From Sphingobacterium faecium (lineage in GTDB: Bacteria; Bacteroidota; Bacteroidia; Sphingobacteriales; Sphingobacteriaceae), in contig NZ_QBKH01000001.1 in the NCBI RefSeq assembly GCF_003054045.1, positions 124,001 through 188,000 on the forward strand: a stretch of DNA of 64,000 nt, read 5' to 3'. Numbering within the stretch: position 1 is the first letter of the stretch; every line of letters begins with the position of its first letter. Below the pieces are notes generated by a model. The model was not told the origin of the DNA and did not search any database. It saw only the letters and a list, made by a program, of their open reading frames with translations. The position numbers and the translations under genes were made by a program. Below, piece after piece: positions 38,573 to 47,690 of this stretch.

Positions 38573-38613
38573 TCTCATTTTAATCTTTATAATGATTCTA
38601 ATCTCATTTTAAT
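38570..38613 (+). repeat. Two identical 15-bp direct repeats, likely operator of the downstream operon
   Basis: TAATCTCATTTTAAT occurs at 38570-38584 and again at 38599-38613, starts 29 bp apart (close to three helical turns). The first copy starts at the kinase stop codon. A -7-like TAACTTTG (38677-38684) follows without a good -33 box, which fits a promoter needing an activator. The response regulator of the upstream pair is the obvious candidate to bind here; this is inferred. Confidence 0.5.
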
Positions 38614-38676
38614 ACGGGCTTTGATATTCTAATTAAAAGCTAATTTCAACTTCATTCCATTGCAATCTCTGTCTTT

Positions 38677-38684
38677 TAACTTTG
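38677..38684 (+). promoter_or_regulatory. Likely -7 box of the USP-like operon
   Basis: TAACTTTG matches TAnnTTTG and lies 17 bp before the ATG at 38702. This also argues against the earlier in-frame TTG at 38660, which would lie upstream of the transcription start. Confidence 0.45.
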
Positions 38685-38701
38685 TATTAAAAGTAAAAGG
38701 C

Positions 38702-39214
38702 ATGAAAAAACGTATATTGATTCCGAGTGATTTCACGATAGATTCGCTATTTTTTGTTATACAGACCATCGAACAGTCGAAAGCGAATGAATTGGAAATC
38801 ATATTGGTATATGGCAACAGAAGTAGTACTTCAATTACTGAACTGTTGGGAATTACCCTCGAAGATCATTTAAAGGAACTCCATTCTGAAGATTTTATTA
38901 AAGCTTGTCAAATGATCTGTCATCGATATGAAGATCGTAAACTCAATATATATACCGATATCATCGGTACGGAGAATGCCAATTACTTACACAACTATTT
39001 GAAGGGTGCTGCGATTGACGAAATCAGAGTACCATCAAATTATGCATTTGAAAAAAGAACAAAACAGTTTTTTGATGTTGGAAAGGCTCTGTTACGTTTA
39101 AACGAACGTAAACGAGGTCGTGTTGGGATCATCCAAAAGACCGGGGCAGAGAAAATTGAACGAAATGTTTTATCAGATTTATTCTTTAACAAAAAATGGG
39201 ATGTCAATTATTAA
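38702..39214 (+). CDS. Universal-stress-protein-like small protein
   Basis: 170 residues from ATG 38702. The N-terminus KKRILIPSDFTIDSLFFVIQ, followed by LEIILVYG, recalls the first beta-alpha-beta unit of universal stress proteins. The ATP-binding G-x2-G-x9-G-S/T motif of ATP-type members is absent. The rest (helical, Lys/Arg-rich C-terminal part RLNERKRGRVGIIQ) is unfamiliar to me. No signal peptide or membrane segment, so cytosolic. It is the first gene of an operon whose members overlap by 14-17 bp, right behind a two-component system. A signalling or stress role is only inferred from context. Confidence 0.7.
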   Translation: MKKRILIPSDFTIDSLFFVIQTIEQSKANELEIILVYGNRSSTSITELLGITLEDHLKELHSEDFIKACQMICHRYEDRKLNIYTDIIGTENANYLHNYLKGAAIDEIRVPSNYAFEKRTKQFFDVGKALLRLNERKRGRVGIIQKTGAEKIERNVLSDLFFNKKWDVNY

Positions 39215-39701
39215 AAGAAAAATATTATCAAGATTTAATTTCATCTTTCTCGCCTTACTTCTGTTTGTCGCGACGACGATGGTCATGTTTTATGAAAGTC
39301 CAGAACGTATGCTGGAAGGTGAGTGGGTAGAGCAGGGCTGGTATTTTGAAAAAGTGGAAAATAATCCATCATTTAAAAAACAAGCTATTATACATGATGA
39401 AATAAAAACAGCGGCTATAGCACATCTTCCACCTCTTCAAGATGGTTTGTGGCATTTCGAAAGAAGTGGAAATGATAATTATGTTGCTCATCATGAGGAT
39501 AAAAGATACAACTGGTTTTTAAAGGGAAGAGGGCATATTCTTGAATTGCGTAAAGACGATAAACTTGTTGAGAGTTTTGTTATCCATGAATTGAATAGAA
39601 ATGAATTGATCCTATATCTTAATTTGGATCTTCAAGCCAAAGGTATTGCACGTATAGTATTGAAAAAAGGAGGAAGAGTAAATTATGCTGAGAAAATATA
39701 G
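39201..39701 (+). CDS. Membrane-anchored protein of unknown function
   Basis: 166 residues from the ATG at 39201, which overlaps the previous gene by 14 bp; an in-frame ATG 81 bp upstream lies deep in that gene and is less likely. One transmembrane helix (about 12-30, FIFLALLLFVATTMVMFY) is followed by a soluble, mostly beta domain (ERMLEGEWVEQGWYFEKV, then GLWHFERSGNDNYVAHHED and YNWFLKGRGHILELRKDD). The L-x-GEW start followed by strands resembles small lipocalin-like or META-like domains, but I do not recognise the family. The soluble part should face the periplasm. Translationally coupled to both neighbours. Confidence 0.7.
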   Translation: MSIIKRKILSRFNFIFLALLLFVATTMVMFYESPERMLEGEWVEQGWYFEKVENNPSFKKQAIIHDEIKTAAIAHLPPLQDGLWHFERSGNDNYVAHHEDKRYNWFLKGRGHILELRKDDKLVESFVIHELNRNELILYLNLDLQAKGIARIVLKKGGRVNYAEKI

Positions 39702-40437
39702 TAATCATCGTACGGTACAGGACAATATAAAGTTGGGTGCATTGACTGCTTTTTCAGCGGGAATGGTCAATGTCGCATCGGTCATTGTATTCTTTTCGTT
39801 CACTTCAAATGTGACCGGATATTATGCGATTTTTGCACAAGAGATTACTAAAGGAAATTGGTACCAAGGCGCTGTTGTTTTGTTTTGGATTCTACTATTT
39901 CTTGTTGGTAGTATGCTTTCAAATATGATCATCATCCACGGAAAGGGACGCTTTAGCACTTATTTGACACATTCTATTCCATTAGGATTAGAGATATTAA
40001 GTATTTTATTTGTGGGGATCTATTTAGATTTTTTTTATAAAGACTCTTTACAAGAGACAGAAGTATTGGTGGGGGCTTTGCTTTTTGCCATGGGATTGCA
40101 GAATGGTCTGACTGCTACTATTTCCAATTTTGTAGTGAAAACAACTCATTTAACAGGGCTTACGACAGATTTAGCGATATTAATATCGATGTTTACAAAA
40201 GAATCTAATCGGCACAATAAGGCATTGGTTGACAAGTTTCATTTGCTTCTTAGCATTGTTGTATCTTATGTAGCTGGTGGATTGATCAGTGGATTGTCTT
40301 TTGCATTTTTAACATATAAAACATTTTATGTTGTTTGCTTTGTTTTACTTATTATTGGTTTTTATGACTATTATAAGCTCTACATTATTAAAAAACAGTA
40401 CTTACAACGGCATCGCCAAGATCCTGTTTCTGTATAG
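39685..40437 (+). CDS. DUF1275 (YoaK-like) membrane protein
   Basis: 250 residues with about six transmembrane helices. Family motifs are LTAFSAGMVNVASVIVFF near the N-terminus, TSNVTGYYAIFA, and FAMGLQNGLTATISNFVVKT followed by THLTGLTTDLAILI. DUF1275 proteins are integral membrane proteins of unknown substrate. It overlaps the gene before it by 17 bp, so the three genes should be made together. No recognisable terminator closely follows. Confidence 0.9.
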   Translation: MLRKYSNHRTVQDNIKLGALTAFSAGMVNVASVIVFFSFTSNVTGYYAIFAQEITKGNWYQGAVVLFWILLFLVGSMLSNMIIIHGKGRFSTYLTHSIPLGLEILSILFVGIYLDFFYKDSLQETEVLVGALLFAMGLQNGLTATISNFVVKTTHLTGLTTDLAILISMFTKESNRHNKALVDKFHLLLSIVVSYVAGGLISGLSFAFLTYKTFYVVCFVLLIIGFYDYYKLYIIKKQYLQRHRQDPVSV

Positions 40438-40935
40438 GTTTTCTACCTCAAGTGATGTGCTTAGTAGATTAATTAATTAGATTTTATTTTTAGCTATATT
40501 TTCAATTTTGCTTGTTGTAATTAGCGAAGTGTGCTAATCAATCGATTCATTTTAAGGAGTTGTGAAGGAGTACAACTGGCATTTTAGCACAAGTATTATT
40601 AAAGATTTTCGTTGACTACAAGAAAATGTATTACACAACGAACTGTTCAGTATAGTAAAATAATACTAGTAATCATCCAATCGCAACATGCGATAAAATA
40701 ATTTTTTCAAAGACTTTAATACGAGTAGTTTATTATATTTTATATTTTTTTGAAGTGGTTTGTCAGACCTTTACATACCATCTTGTAGCCCTCGTATCTT
40801 TCTATACTTATTTTTTTATATATATTGTGGATTAATAAAATAAACTAGTCTTGCTGTATAAAAATCAAGCTGGTTACATGATGAATGGTATTTTAATTAT
40901 AGAATTATGATTATTTTTATAATTTTTACCATAGA
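40438..40935. other. Intergenic stretch of about 500 bp
   Basis: No gene or clear repeat. Several oligo-A and oligo-T runs occur (notably around 40740 and 40810). The right end holds the promoter of the Crp-type regulator. Short stretches of moderate G+C near 40550-40620 might be decayed coding DNA but show no usable frame. Confidence 0.4.
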
Positions 40936-41514
40936 ATGGAATTATTATTAAACCATATAAAGAAATTTATTGAATTAAATGATGATCAGATATCCCATAT
41001 TTGTAATTCATTTTACATCATAACCGCACCTAAAAGAAAACTAGTTTTAAATGAGGGAGAAATGTGTACTCACCTTTACTTTGTAGTAAAAGGATGCTTA
41101 CGGATGTTCTATTTTGATGAGAAAGGGGTGGAACAGACAGTACAATTTGCTTTGGAAAATTGGTGGATGACAGATATTGATGCTTTTAATAAGAGAGAAA
41201 AGTCCATATTTTCTATTCAAGCGATTGAAAAAACGACTTTAATAGGGATTCGTAAAATTGATTTTGATCTTTTGCTTACCGATCATCCAAGCCTAGAGAA
41301 ATATTTTAGAATGATTTATGAAAGAGCCTATTCTGCTTCACTTTATCGTATGAAATACGCCAGATCATCAAAAGAGGACTTTTATTATTTGTTTTGTTCT
41401 AAATATCCTGATTTTATACAACGTGTGCCTCAAAAATTGTTAGCTTCATTTTTAGGTTTTACGCCTGAATATTTGAGTGAATTACGGAAAAAGAATAGTA
41501 AAGTTAGGCCGTAA
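40936..41514 (+). CDS. Crp/Fnr-family transcription regulator
   Basis: 192 residues. The cNMP-binding fold is visible in KRKLVLNEGEMCTHLYFVVK, followed by GCLRMFYFDEKGVEQTVQFA. The C-terminal helix-turn-helix is QKLLASFLGFTPEYLSELRKK, short as in many Bacteroidota members. cAMP-contacting residues are not conserved. A carboxymuconolactone decarboxylase-like gene follows after 91 bp; this pairing is common in the phylum, so the neighbour may be its target. The protein differs clearly from the other Crp-type regulator in this window. Confidence 0.9.
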   Translation: MELLLNHIKKFIELNDDQISHICNSFYIITAPKRKLVLNEGEMCTHLYFVVKGCLRMFYFDEKGVEQTVQFALENWWMTDIDAFNKREKSIFSIQAIEKTTLIGIRKIDFDLLLTDHPSLEKYFRMIYERAYSASLYRMKYARSSKEDFYYLFCSKYPDFIQRVPQKLLASFLGFTPEYLSELRKKNSKVRP

Positions 41515-41605
41515 TTACTTTCTTAAACCAGCTTAAGTTTTTTAGAAGATGAAATTCTGAATTTTGATGTTATCATCATTGATCACAATTTAAATAATCG
41601 AAAAA

Positions 41606-42046
41606 ATGGAAACTCGAATTAAAATTCAGGAGGTACAACCTGCAGCATGGAAAGCAATGTATGGTTTATCAAATTATTTGACTCATACTGATTTAACGAA
41701 ATTACAGATGGCACTCATTAAAACTAGAGCTTCACAAATTAATGGATGTGCTTTTTGTATTGATATGCATACCAAAGATGCTATAAAAAACGGTGAAACT
41801 GCCCAACGTATCTTTTTACTTAATGCATGGAATGAAACAGATCTTTTTACTGATGAAGAAAAAGTCCTGCTTGCTATAACTGAGGAAATAACCTTAATCA
41901 GTAAAAATGGCTTAACGACGAAAACTTATAATCAAGCTAAGTTGTATTTTTCCGAAGAAGTAATTGCACAGATCATCATGACAATAGTGATCATTAATAG
42001 CTGGAACCGGATTGCAATCAGTACTCAAATGCCTGTAGAAATTTAA
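41606..42046 (+). CDS. AhpD-like carboxymuconolactone decarboxylase-family protein
   Basis: 146 residues. The motif INGCAFCIDMHTKDAIKNGE contains the Cys-x2-Cys and downstream His of the AhpD-type thiol-peroxidase-coupled alkylhydroperoxidase fold. The N-terminal helix set (KLQMALIKTRASQ) and the ending MTIVIINSWNRIAIST are typical. Members reduce peroxides or act as oxidative-stress proteins; true carboxymuconolactone decarboxylases lack the CxxC. Preceded by a Crp-type regulator and closed by a long terminator. Confidence 0.9.
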   Translation: METRIKIQEVQPAAWKAMYGLSNYLTHTDLTKLQMALIKTRASQINGCAFCIDMHTKDAIKNGETAQRIFLLNAWNETDLFTDEEKVLLAITEEITLISKNGLTTKTYNQAKLYFSEEVIAQIIMTIVIINSWNRIAISTQMPVEI

Positions 42047-42056
42047 TTGTTATTTG

Positions 42057-42120
42057 AACTATCAAAAAACTATTATTCTGTAATTAATTTTAGAATAGTA
42101 GTTTTTTGATAGTTCCTTTT
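42057..42120 (+). terminator. Long terminator after the AhpD-like gene
   Basis: A 23-bp stem with one G-T pair (42057-42079 with 42092-42114, containing AACTATCAAAAAACTA), 12-nt loop, then T-rich sequence. Confidence 0.85.
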
Positions 42121-42482
42121 TTATAATCGAATAATATTTCTTTTTTGATTGTTTATATTGAATTGTATCTGTTTCTTTTTATTAAATCATTGTTAATTTT
42201 AATTATTGAAGATTTTCAACTGAAATAATTGTTCAAATCATCTATTATTACATTTCGATTGCCAATATAGTAATGAATTTTTATAATTATGTCTATATTA
42301 AAGTGTCTATTTTTAGCATTTAAGATGTTTTTTACCATTTTTATGGTTTTATTTAATCTTTAACAATACAATGAACATCTAAACGCTATAGGTAGCTGTT
42401 GCAGCTTAATTTAGATATTTTTAAAATAAGTTGTAACATAACGTAAAAACAGGCGACTAACAATAAAATAACTTAATGAATT
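42121..42482. other. AT-rich upstream region of the S9 peptidase gene
   Basis: About 360 bp, over 75% A+T, with no gene and no obvious -7/-33 pair. Nothing else seen. Confidence 0.4.
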
Positions 42483-44750
42483 ATGAAGCAGATTTTTTAT
42501 ACAATTGTATTAATAATTTTGAGTATGTCAAATACAAATGCACAAATTAAAGGTGATTGGACAGGCACTTTAGACTATCAAGGAACCGCTGTCGCTATTA
42601 TTTTTCATTTAACAGAGACTAATGGAGCGGTTCAAGGTACTATGGATGTTCCTCTTCAGGGAGCTGTAGGTATTCCGTTAACTTCAGTAACTTTTGAAAA
42701 CAATCAGCTGGCTTTGAATATCGAGCAGGCTGGAATCAAATATGAAGGAACATTGGAGAATAGTAAAATCACTGGCACGTATAGTCAAGCTGGTGTTAAA
42801 CTACCTTTGGTTTTAGCTAAAACGATGATTACTAAGCCTGGTGATACCACACTCGTGTCCACTAAAACACAATTAGCAGAACTTATAGCCTTAGATAAGG
42901 GTAATCATAAGTATCAGGTCGCGGATTATTTTGCTAAACCTAAACTTTCATCTTTTCAATTGTCACCAAATGGTAAGTACATTTCTTATCGTGAAAAGGA
43001 TGACAAGAATAAACGCCACGTGATGGTTAAGGAAGTCAAAACTGGCAAAATAATTCGTGCGATCGAAGAGAAAGATGAACTAATTCGTGGTATGGGATGG
43101 ATCAATGACGATCGTTTGGTCTATGTCATGGATCAAGGTGGTAATGAGAACTACCACCTATATGCGATTAATATTGATGGAAGCAATAATATAGATCTGA
43201 CTCCTTTTGAGAATGTGCAAGCTTCTATCTTGAATATGCTAAAAGAGCAAAAAGACTATATTATTATCCAGATGAATAAAGATAATAAGCAAGTATTTGA
43301 GCCTTACAAAGTAAATATTAATACAGGAGCTTTAGAAAAACTATTTACAAACGAAGACCCTGCAAATGCCATTGTCGGATATGATTTTGATAAAGATGGT
43401 AACCTTCGTGGATATAGCAAAATGCTCAATGGTATCAATACCCAATATTTCTATAGACCACAAGGAGCTACAAGTTTTGAATTGTTTCATACGACCAAGT
43501 GGGATGAAACATTCAATGTTGTCTCATTCAATTATGCTTCAAAAAATCTTGATGAAGCTTATGTATTGACCAATTTGGATTCTGATAAATCAAGAATTGT
43601 TTTGTACGATCTTAAGAATAAGAAAATAATCAAGGAAATTTATTCCAATGAAGAGTACGACGCGAATCTAATTTCGTTATCGAGAAAACGAAATTGGGAG
43701 ATTGACTTCGTCGGTTATGAAGGTGAAAAAGTTATAATCAAACCCATCAGCGAAACATTCAAAAAAATATATAATAACTTAGATAATCAGTTTAAAGGTT
43801 ATGAGTTTTCCATCTCTGGAAAAACAGATCAAGAAGATCAATTACTTGTAATTGTTCAAAGTGATAAATTATATGGACGCTATTACCATTACGACACTAA
43901 GAGCGGAAAAGCAACATTATTGGTTGATTTGATGCCGCAATTGAAAGAGGAGGATATGGCGGTGATGCGTCCAATCTCTTTTAAATCCCGAGATGGTTTA
44001 ACACTACATGGATACATTACTTTGCCAAAAGAAGCCCTTGACGGCAAGCGAGTACCTTTGATTGTCAATCCTCATGGAGGACCACAAGGTATACGCGATA
44101 GTTGGGGATTCAATCCCGAAACTCAGCTTTTCGCAAGTCGTGGATACGCTACGCTTCAAGTCAATTTCCGTATTTCTGGTGGTTATGGAAAGGATTTTCT
44201 TCGTGCTGGTTTTAAACAAATTGGACGTAAAGCGATGGATGATGTAGAAGATGGAATACAATATGTCATCGATCAAGGGTGGGCTGACAAAAGCAATGTT
44301 GCGATCTATGGCGCAAGTCATGGAGGATATGCCGTATTACGTGGACTAGCTAAAACACCTAATCTATATAAAGCGGGCGTAGATTATGTCGGAGTTTCTA
44401 ATATTTTTACGTTGATGAGCTCTATTCCGGAATATTGGAAACCGTATAAAGAAATGTTGTATGAGATTTGGTATGATCTAGATAAAGAAGATGAAGCAGC
44501 TATAGCAAAAGAAGTTTCTCCAATTTTCCATATTGATGCGATCAAATCACCATTATTTGTAGTTCAGGGAGCAAATGATCCACGTGTCAAAATTGCCGAG
44601 GCTGATCAGATTGTAAAAGCATTGCGTGATAAAGGAGTAGATGTACCTTATATGGTTAAATATGATGAAGGTCATGGATTTGGTAAAGAGGAGAACCAAA
44701 TTGAATTTTATAAGGCCATGATGGGATTCTTTAGCAAGCATCTTCATTAA
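42483..44750 (+). CDS. Prolyl-oligopeptidase-family S9 peptidase
   Basis: 755 residues with a signal peptide (MKQIFYTIVLIILSMSNTNA). A lipocalin-like module (about 23-115, KGDWTGTLDYQGTAVAIIF) comes first, which is unusual for S9 enzymes but known in Bacteroidota. A beta-propeller follows (about 145-480), then the catalytic alpha/beta-hydrolase with Ser612 in YGASHGGYAVLRG, Asp in GANDPRVKIAEAD and His in DEGHGFGKEEN. It should cleave peptides in the periplasm and may act on Pro-containing peptides or acyl-aminoacyl ends; the subfamily (S9A, S9C) is not clear. Monocistronic. Confidence 0.9.
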   Translation: MKQIFYTIVLIILSMSNTNAQIKGDWTGTLDYQGTAVAIIFHLTETNGAVQGTMDVPLQGAVGIPLTSVTFENNQLALNIEQAGIKYEGTLENSKITGTYSQAGVKLPLVLAKTMITKPGDTTLVSTKTQLAELIALDKGNHKYQVADYFAKPKLSSFQLSPNGKYISYREKDDKNKRHVMVKEVKTGKIIRAIEEKDELIRGMGWINDDRLVYVMDQGGNENYHLYAINIDGSNNIDLTPFENVQASILNMLKEQKDYIIIQMNKDNKQVFEPYKVNINTGALEKLFTNEDPANAIVGYDFDKDGNLRGYSKMLNGINTQYFYRPQGATSFELFHTTKWDETFNVVSFNYASKNLDEAYVLTNLDSDKSRIVLYDLKNKKIIKEIYSNEEYDANLISLSRKRNWEIDFVGYEGEKVIIKPISETFKKIYNNLDNQFKGYEFSISGKTDQEDQLLVIVQSDKLYGRYYHYDTKSGKATLLVDLMPQLKEEDMAVMRPISFKSRDGLTLHGYITLPKEALDGKRVPLIVNPHGGPQGIRDSWGFNPETQLFASRGYATLQVNFRISGGYGKDFLRAGFKQIGRKAMDDVEDGIQYVIDQGWADKSNVAIYGASHGGYAVLRGLAKTPNLYKAGVDYVGVSNIFTLMSSIPEYWKPYKEMLYEIWYDLDKEDEAAIAKEVSPIFHIDAIKSPLFVVQGANDPRVKIAEADQIVKALRDKGVDVPYMVKYDEGHGFGKEENQIEFYKAMMGFFSKHLH

Positions 44751-44773
44751 TAAATATACTATGTAAAAGATTA

Positions 44774-44815
44774 GGAAAGCTGTCTACTCAATAGGAGGGG
44801 CAGCTTTCTTTTTTA
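44774..44815 (+). terminator. Terminator after the S9 peptidase gene
   Basis: Stem GAAAGCTG (44775-44782) / CAGCTTTC (44801-44808), followed by a run of T. Confidence 0.7.
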
Positions 44816-45126
44816 TCATTATTTTGTGATCTCTTAAGACAAAGGCATTTCATTTATTTCTAAAATGCAGTATGTTGGAAATATACACGATACATCATAT
44901 TTGCTCAGGACAAGTAATCGGAGCATATCCAAAATGATAAAATTTGAGCATATATTGATACGAAGTAGCGATTGATTTAAAATTTTTAAAGCGTTATTTG
45001 ACTAATAAAATTAAGCTATACTTTTTAGAATCATAATACTCCTTGAATAACTTATTTTCTTGAGGTATTGGCTTATTTGAATTTAATAATATGTTTTAAT
45101 CCTTTTTAATAAACCTAATTACTGTG
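44816..45126. other. Intergenic stretch upstream of the DUF4965 gene
   Basis: About 310 bp with no gene. The short word GAGCATAT recurs (44936 and 44947 regions), too little to call an operator. Confidence 0.4.
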
Positions 45127-47592
45127 ATGAACGAATTAAAAAAAATGAATATTTGGTGTTTTTTGACCTTTTTTTTGACCATATGTCAAGTACAGGGGCA
45201 ACATAGAAAAGCGCCTGCATATCCTCTAATTACGCACAACCCGAATTTTAGTATATGGTCAACTACTGATAATCTGCATGAATCAACGACTAAACATTGG
45301 ACTGATGCCGATCATTCACTATTAGGATTAATCAATGTAGATGGTCAAATCTATCGTTTTTTAGGAAAGGAAGAACCAAATTATAAAACGATACTAAATG
45401 CGTCTGATACCAAGCCTTATGACGTGCAGTACACAGAAGTTAAACCTAGTGAAGATTGGATATTATCGGACTACAATACTAGTCATTGGAAGTCGGGAAT
45501 GGCAGCGATTGGTGATGATGAAAAACATGTGAAGACGCTTTGGAAGACAGATGATATTTGGGTAAGACGTACATTTAATATTACTGATCCTTCCAGTATC
45601 AATGATCTCTACTTAAAAATAAATCATGATGACAATATCGAAGTATTTTTGAATGGGAAAAAGGTATATGAAAAAAACGGATGGACCAATAGTTTTCAAT
45701 ATCAGTCAATTAGAAAAGCTGATTTGAAAAAAGGACAAAATGTGCTTGCTATTCATGTATCAAATACTGCAGGTGGACGGTTTCTTGATTTCGGTTTGGT
45801 AGATAAGTTGAAAGAAAGCGGACCAAATGTGCAGATAGCGGTACAAAAAGATGTGGAGATTACTGCAACTCAAACCATCTATAACTTTATAGCAGGAAAG
45901 GTTAATCTTAAGCTTACTTTTACATCACCTTTGCTTATGGATGACCTGACATTATTGTCTAGACCAGTATCGTACATTACTTACAGTGTAAGGGCTAACG
46001 ATGGTAAATCGCACGCTGTAGATGTGCTTCTAAGTGCTTCATCAAATATTGCTGTATATAAACCATCGCAGGAAGTAAGTGCTCAAAATTATAGTACAGA
46101 CCACTTATCAATATTGAAAACAGGTACTTTAGAACAACCTGTTTTACAAAAGGGTGCGGATGATATGCGAATCGATTGGGGATATTTCTATGTAGCTGCA
46201 TTAAAAAAAACAGGTGCAGTTCAATTTGTCACTCCTGTTGGTGCTGCAGTTGATGCTTTCAGAAGAGGATCTAAAGTTTCAACCGTATCAAATGGAACTT
46301 CACTAGCTTTGAATACGATCATACCCTTTGGTAGCGTGGGCAATACCGAAGTAAATCGTTTTGTTGAGTTGGGCTATGATGAAATATATGCTATCCAATA
46401 TTTTAAAAATAATTTGAGACCTTGGTGGAATAATTCAGGTAAAGAAACGATAGAGGATCAGCTCAATAAAGCTGCTGTAGATTATCAATCTGTGATGGAC
46501 AAATGTGCTGCGTTTGACAAACAAGTTTATGCAGATGCCATTAAATCCGGGGGAAAGGCCTATGCACATCTTAGTATCCTAGCTTATCGTCAAAGTATCG
46601 CAGCTCATACACTTGTTAAAAGTCCAACAAATGAACTTTTATGGCTTTCAAAAGAAAATAATAGCGGTGGTTTCATTAATACTGTGGATGTCACTTATCC
46701 ATCAGCTCCGCTTTATTTAATCTATAATCCCGAATTGTTGAAGGGCATGTTGAATGGTATTTTCTACTTCAGCGAAAGTGGTCTATATCCGCATCCTTGG
46801 GCTGCCCATGACTTAGGGACCTATCCTTTGGCCAATGGTCAAACTTATGGAGAGCCCATGCCAGTAGAAGAATCTGGCAATATGATTATTTTGACAGCGG
46901 CTATTACTAAAGTGCAACAAGATGGTAGTTATGCTAAAAAGCATTGGAAAACGCTGACAACTTGGGTTAATTATCTTGTTCAGGAAGGATTTGATCCCAA
47001 AACCCAATTATGTACAGATGACTTTGCTGGGCATCTTGCTCGCAATGCTAACCTTTCTGTAAAAGCTATCGTAGGTATTGCCTGTTATGCACAAATGGCT
47101 GAAGTATTAGGAGAAATTGAGACCGCTAAAAAATATCGCAATATCGCCGAAAATATGGTTGTCAAATGGATTGATCTTGCGGATGCTGGAGACCATTATG
47201 CGCTTACTTTTGATAATAAGAATACTTGGAGTCAAAAATATAATTTAGTTTGGGATAAAGTGTTGGGATTAAACCTGTTTCCACAGCAAGTATATGATAC
47301 TGAAATAAAATACTATTTAACTAAACAAAATAAATTTGGAATACCGTTAGATAGTAGAAAAGCTTATACAAAAAATGATTGGATTCTATGGACATCAGTT
47401 TTTGCGCCTAAACGTGAACAATTTGATGCTTTGATACAACCTGTTTATAGGCATGCTATTGAAACCGAATCACGGGTTCCACTCAATGATTTTTATGATT
47501 CCAATACAGGTATTCGTGAAAACTTCAAAGCTCGGAGTGTAGTAGGGGGATTTTATATGAAAATCTTAGCGGATAGGATTCAGAAAAAATAA
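45127..47592 (+). CDS. DUF4965 / glutaminase A-like exported protein
   Basis: 821 residues; the ATG at 45127 is preferred over the GTG just before it. A signal peptide (MNIWCFLTFFLTICQVQGQ region) leads into the DUF4964-like start (RKAPAYPLITHNPNFSIWST). Next come a galactose-binding-like insert (WVRRTFNITDPSSINDLYLK, IHVSNTAGGRFLDFG), a DUF5127-like part, and the DUF4965/DUF1793 helical barrel (ILAYRQSIAAHTLVKSPTNE, then DLGTYPLANGQTYGEPMPVE and DDFAGHLARNANLSVKAIVG). Homologues are called glutaminase A after fungal glutaminase, but the (alpha/alpha)6 barrel resembles glycosidases, so the true substrate in bacteria is uncertain. Periplasmic or secreted. Confidence 0.85.
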   Translation: MNELKKMNIWCFLTFFLTICQVQGQHRKAPAYPLITHNPNFSIWSTTDNLHESTTKHWTDADHSLLGLINVDGQIYRFLGKEEPNYKTILNASDTKPYDVQYTEVKPSEDWILSDYNTSHWKSGMAAIGDDEKHVKTLWKTDDIWVRRTFNITDPSSINDLYLKINHDDNIEVFLNGKKVYEKNGWTNSFQYQSIRKADLKKGQNVLAIHVSNTAGGRFLDFGLVDKLKESGPNVQIAVQKDVEITATQTIYNFIAGKVNLKLTFTSPLLMDDLTLLSRPVSYITYSVRANDGKSHAVDVLLSASSNIAVYKPSQEVSAQNYSTDHLSILKTGTLEQPVLQKGADDMRIDWGYFYVAALKKTGAVQFVTPVGAAVDAFRRGSKVSTVSNGTSLALNTIIPFGSVGNTEVNRFVELGYDEIYAIQYFKNNLRPWWNNSGKETIEDQLNKAAVDYQSVMDKCAAFDKQVYADAIKSGGKAYAHLSILAYRQSIAAHTLVKSPTNELLWLSKENNSGGFINTVDVTYPSAPLYLIYNPELLKGMLNGIFYFSESGLYPHPWAAHDLGTYPLANGQTYGEPMPVEESGNMIILTAAITKVQQDGSYAKKHWKTLTTWVNYLVQEGFDPKTQLCTDDFAGHLARNANLSVKAIVGIACYAQMAEVLGEIETAKKYRNIAENMVVKWIDLADAGDHYALTFDNKNTWSQKYNLVWDKVLGLNLFPQQVYDTEIKYYLTKQNKFGIPLDSRKAYTKNDWILWTSVFAPKREQFDALIQPVYRHAIETESRVPLNDFYDSNTGIRENFKARSVVGGFYMKILADRIQKK

Positions 47593-47634
47593 AACTAGTT
47601 ATATGATCTGAAAAAGGATCTTAGAATCTGAGTA

Positions 47635-47690
47635 AAGCTAAAACAATGATCGGGCAACAATTCCGAAATTGTTTTAGCTTATTTATTTTG
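47635..47690 (+). terminator. Terminator after the DUF4965 gene
   Basis: A perfect 13-bp stem (AAGCTAAAACAAT, 47635-47647, with 47668-47680), 20-nt loop, T-rich tail. Confidence 0.75.

Noticed and set aside
44004..44321. 105-codon antisense frame in the S9 peptidase gene
   Set aside because: Opposite the conserved catalytic domain, so it is a shadow.
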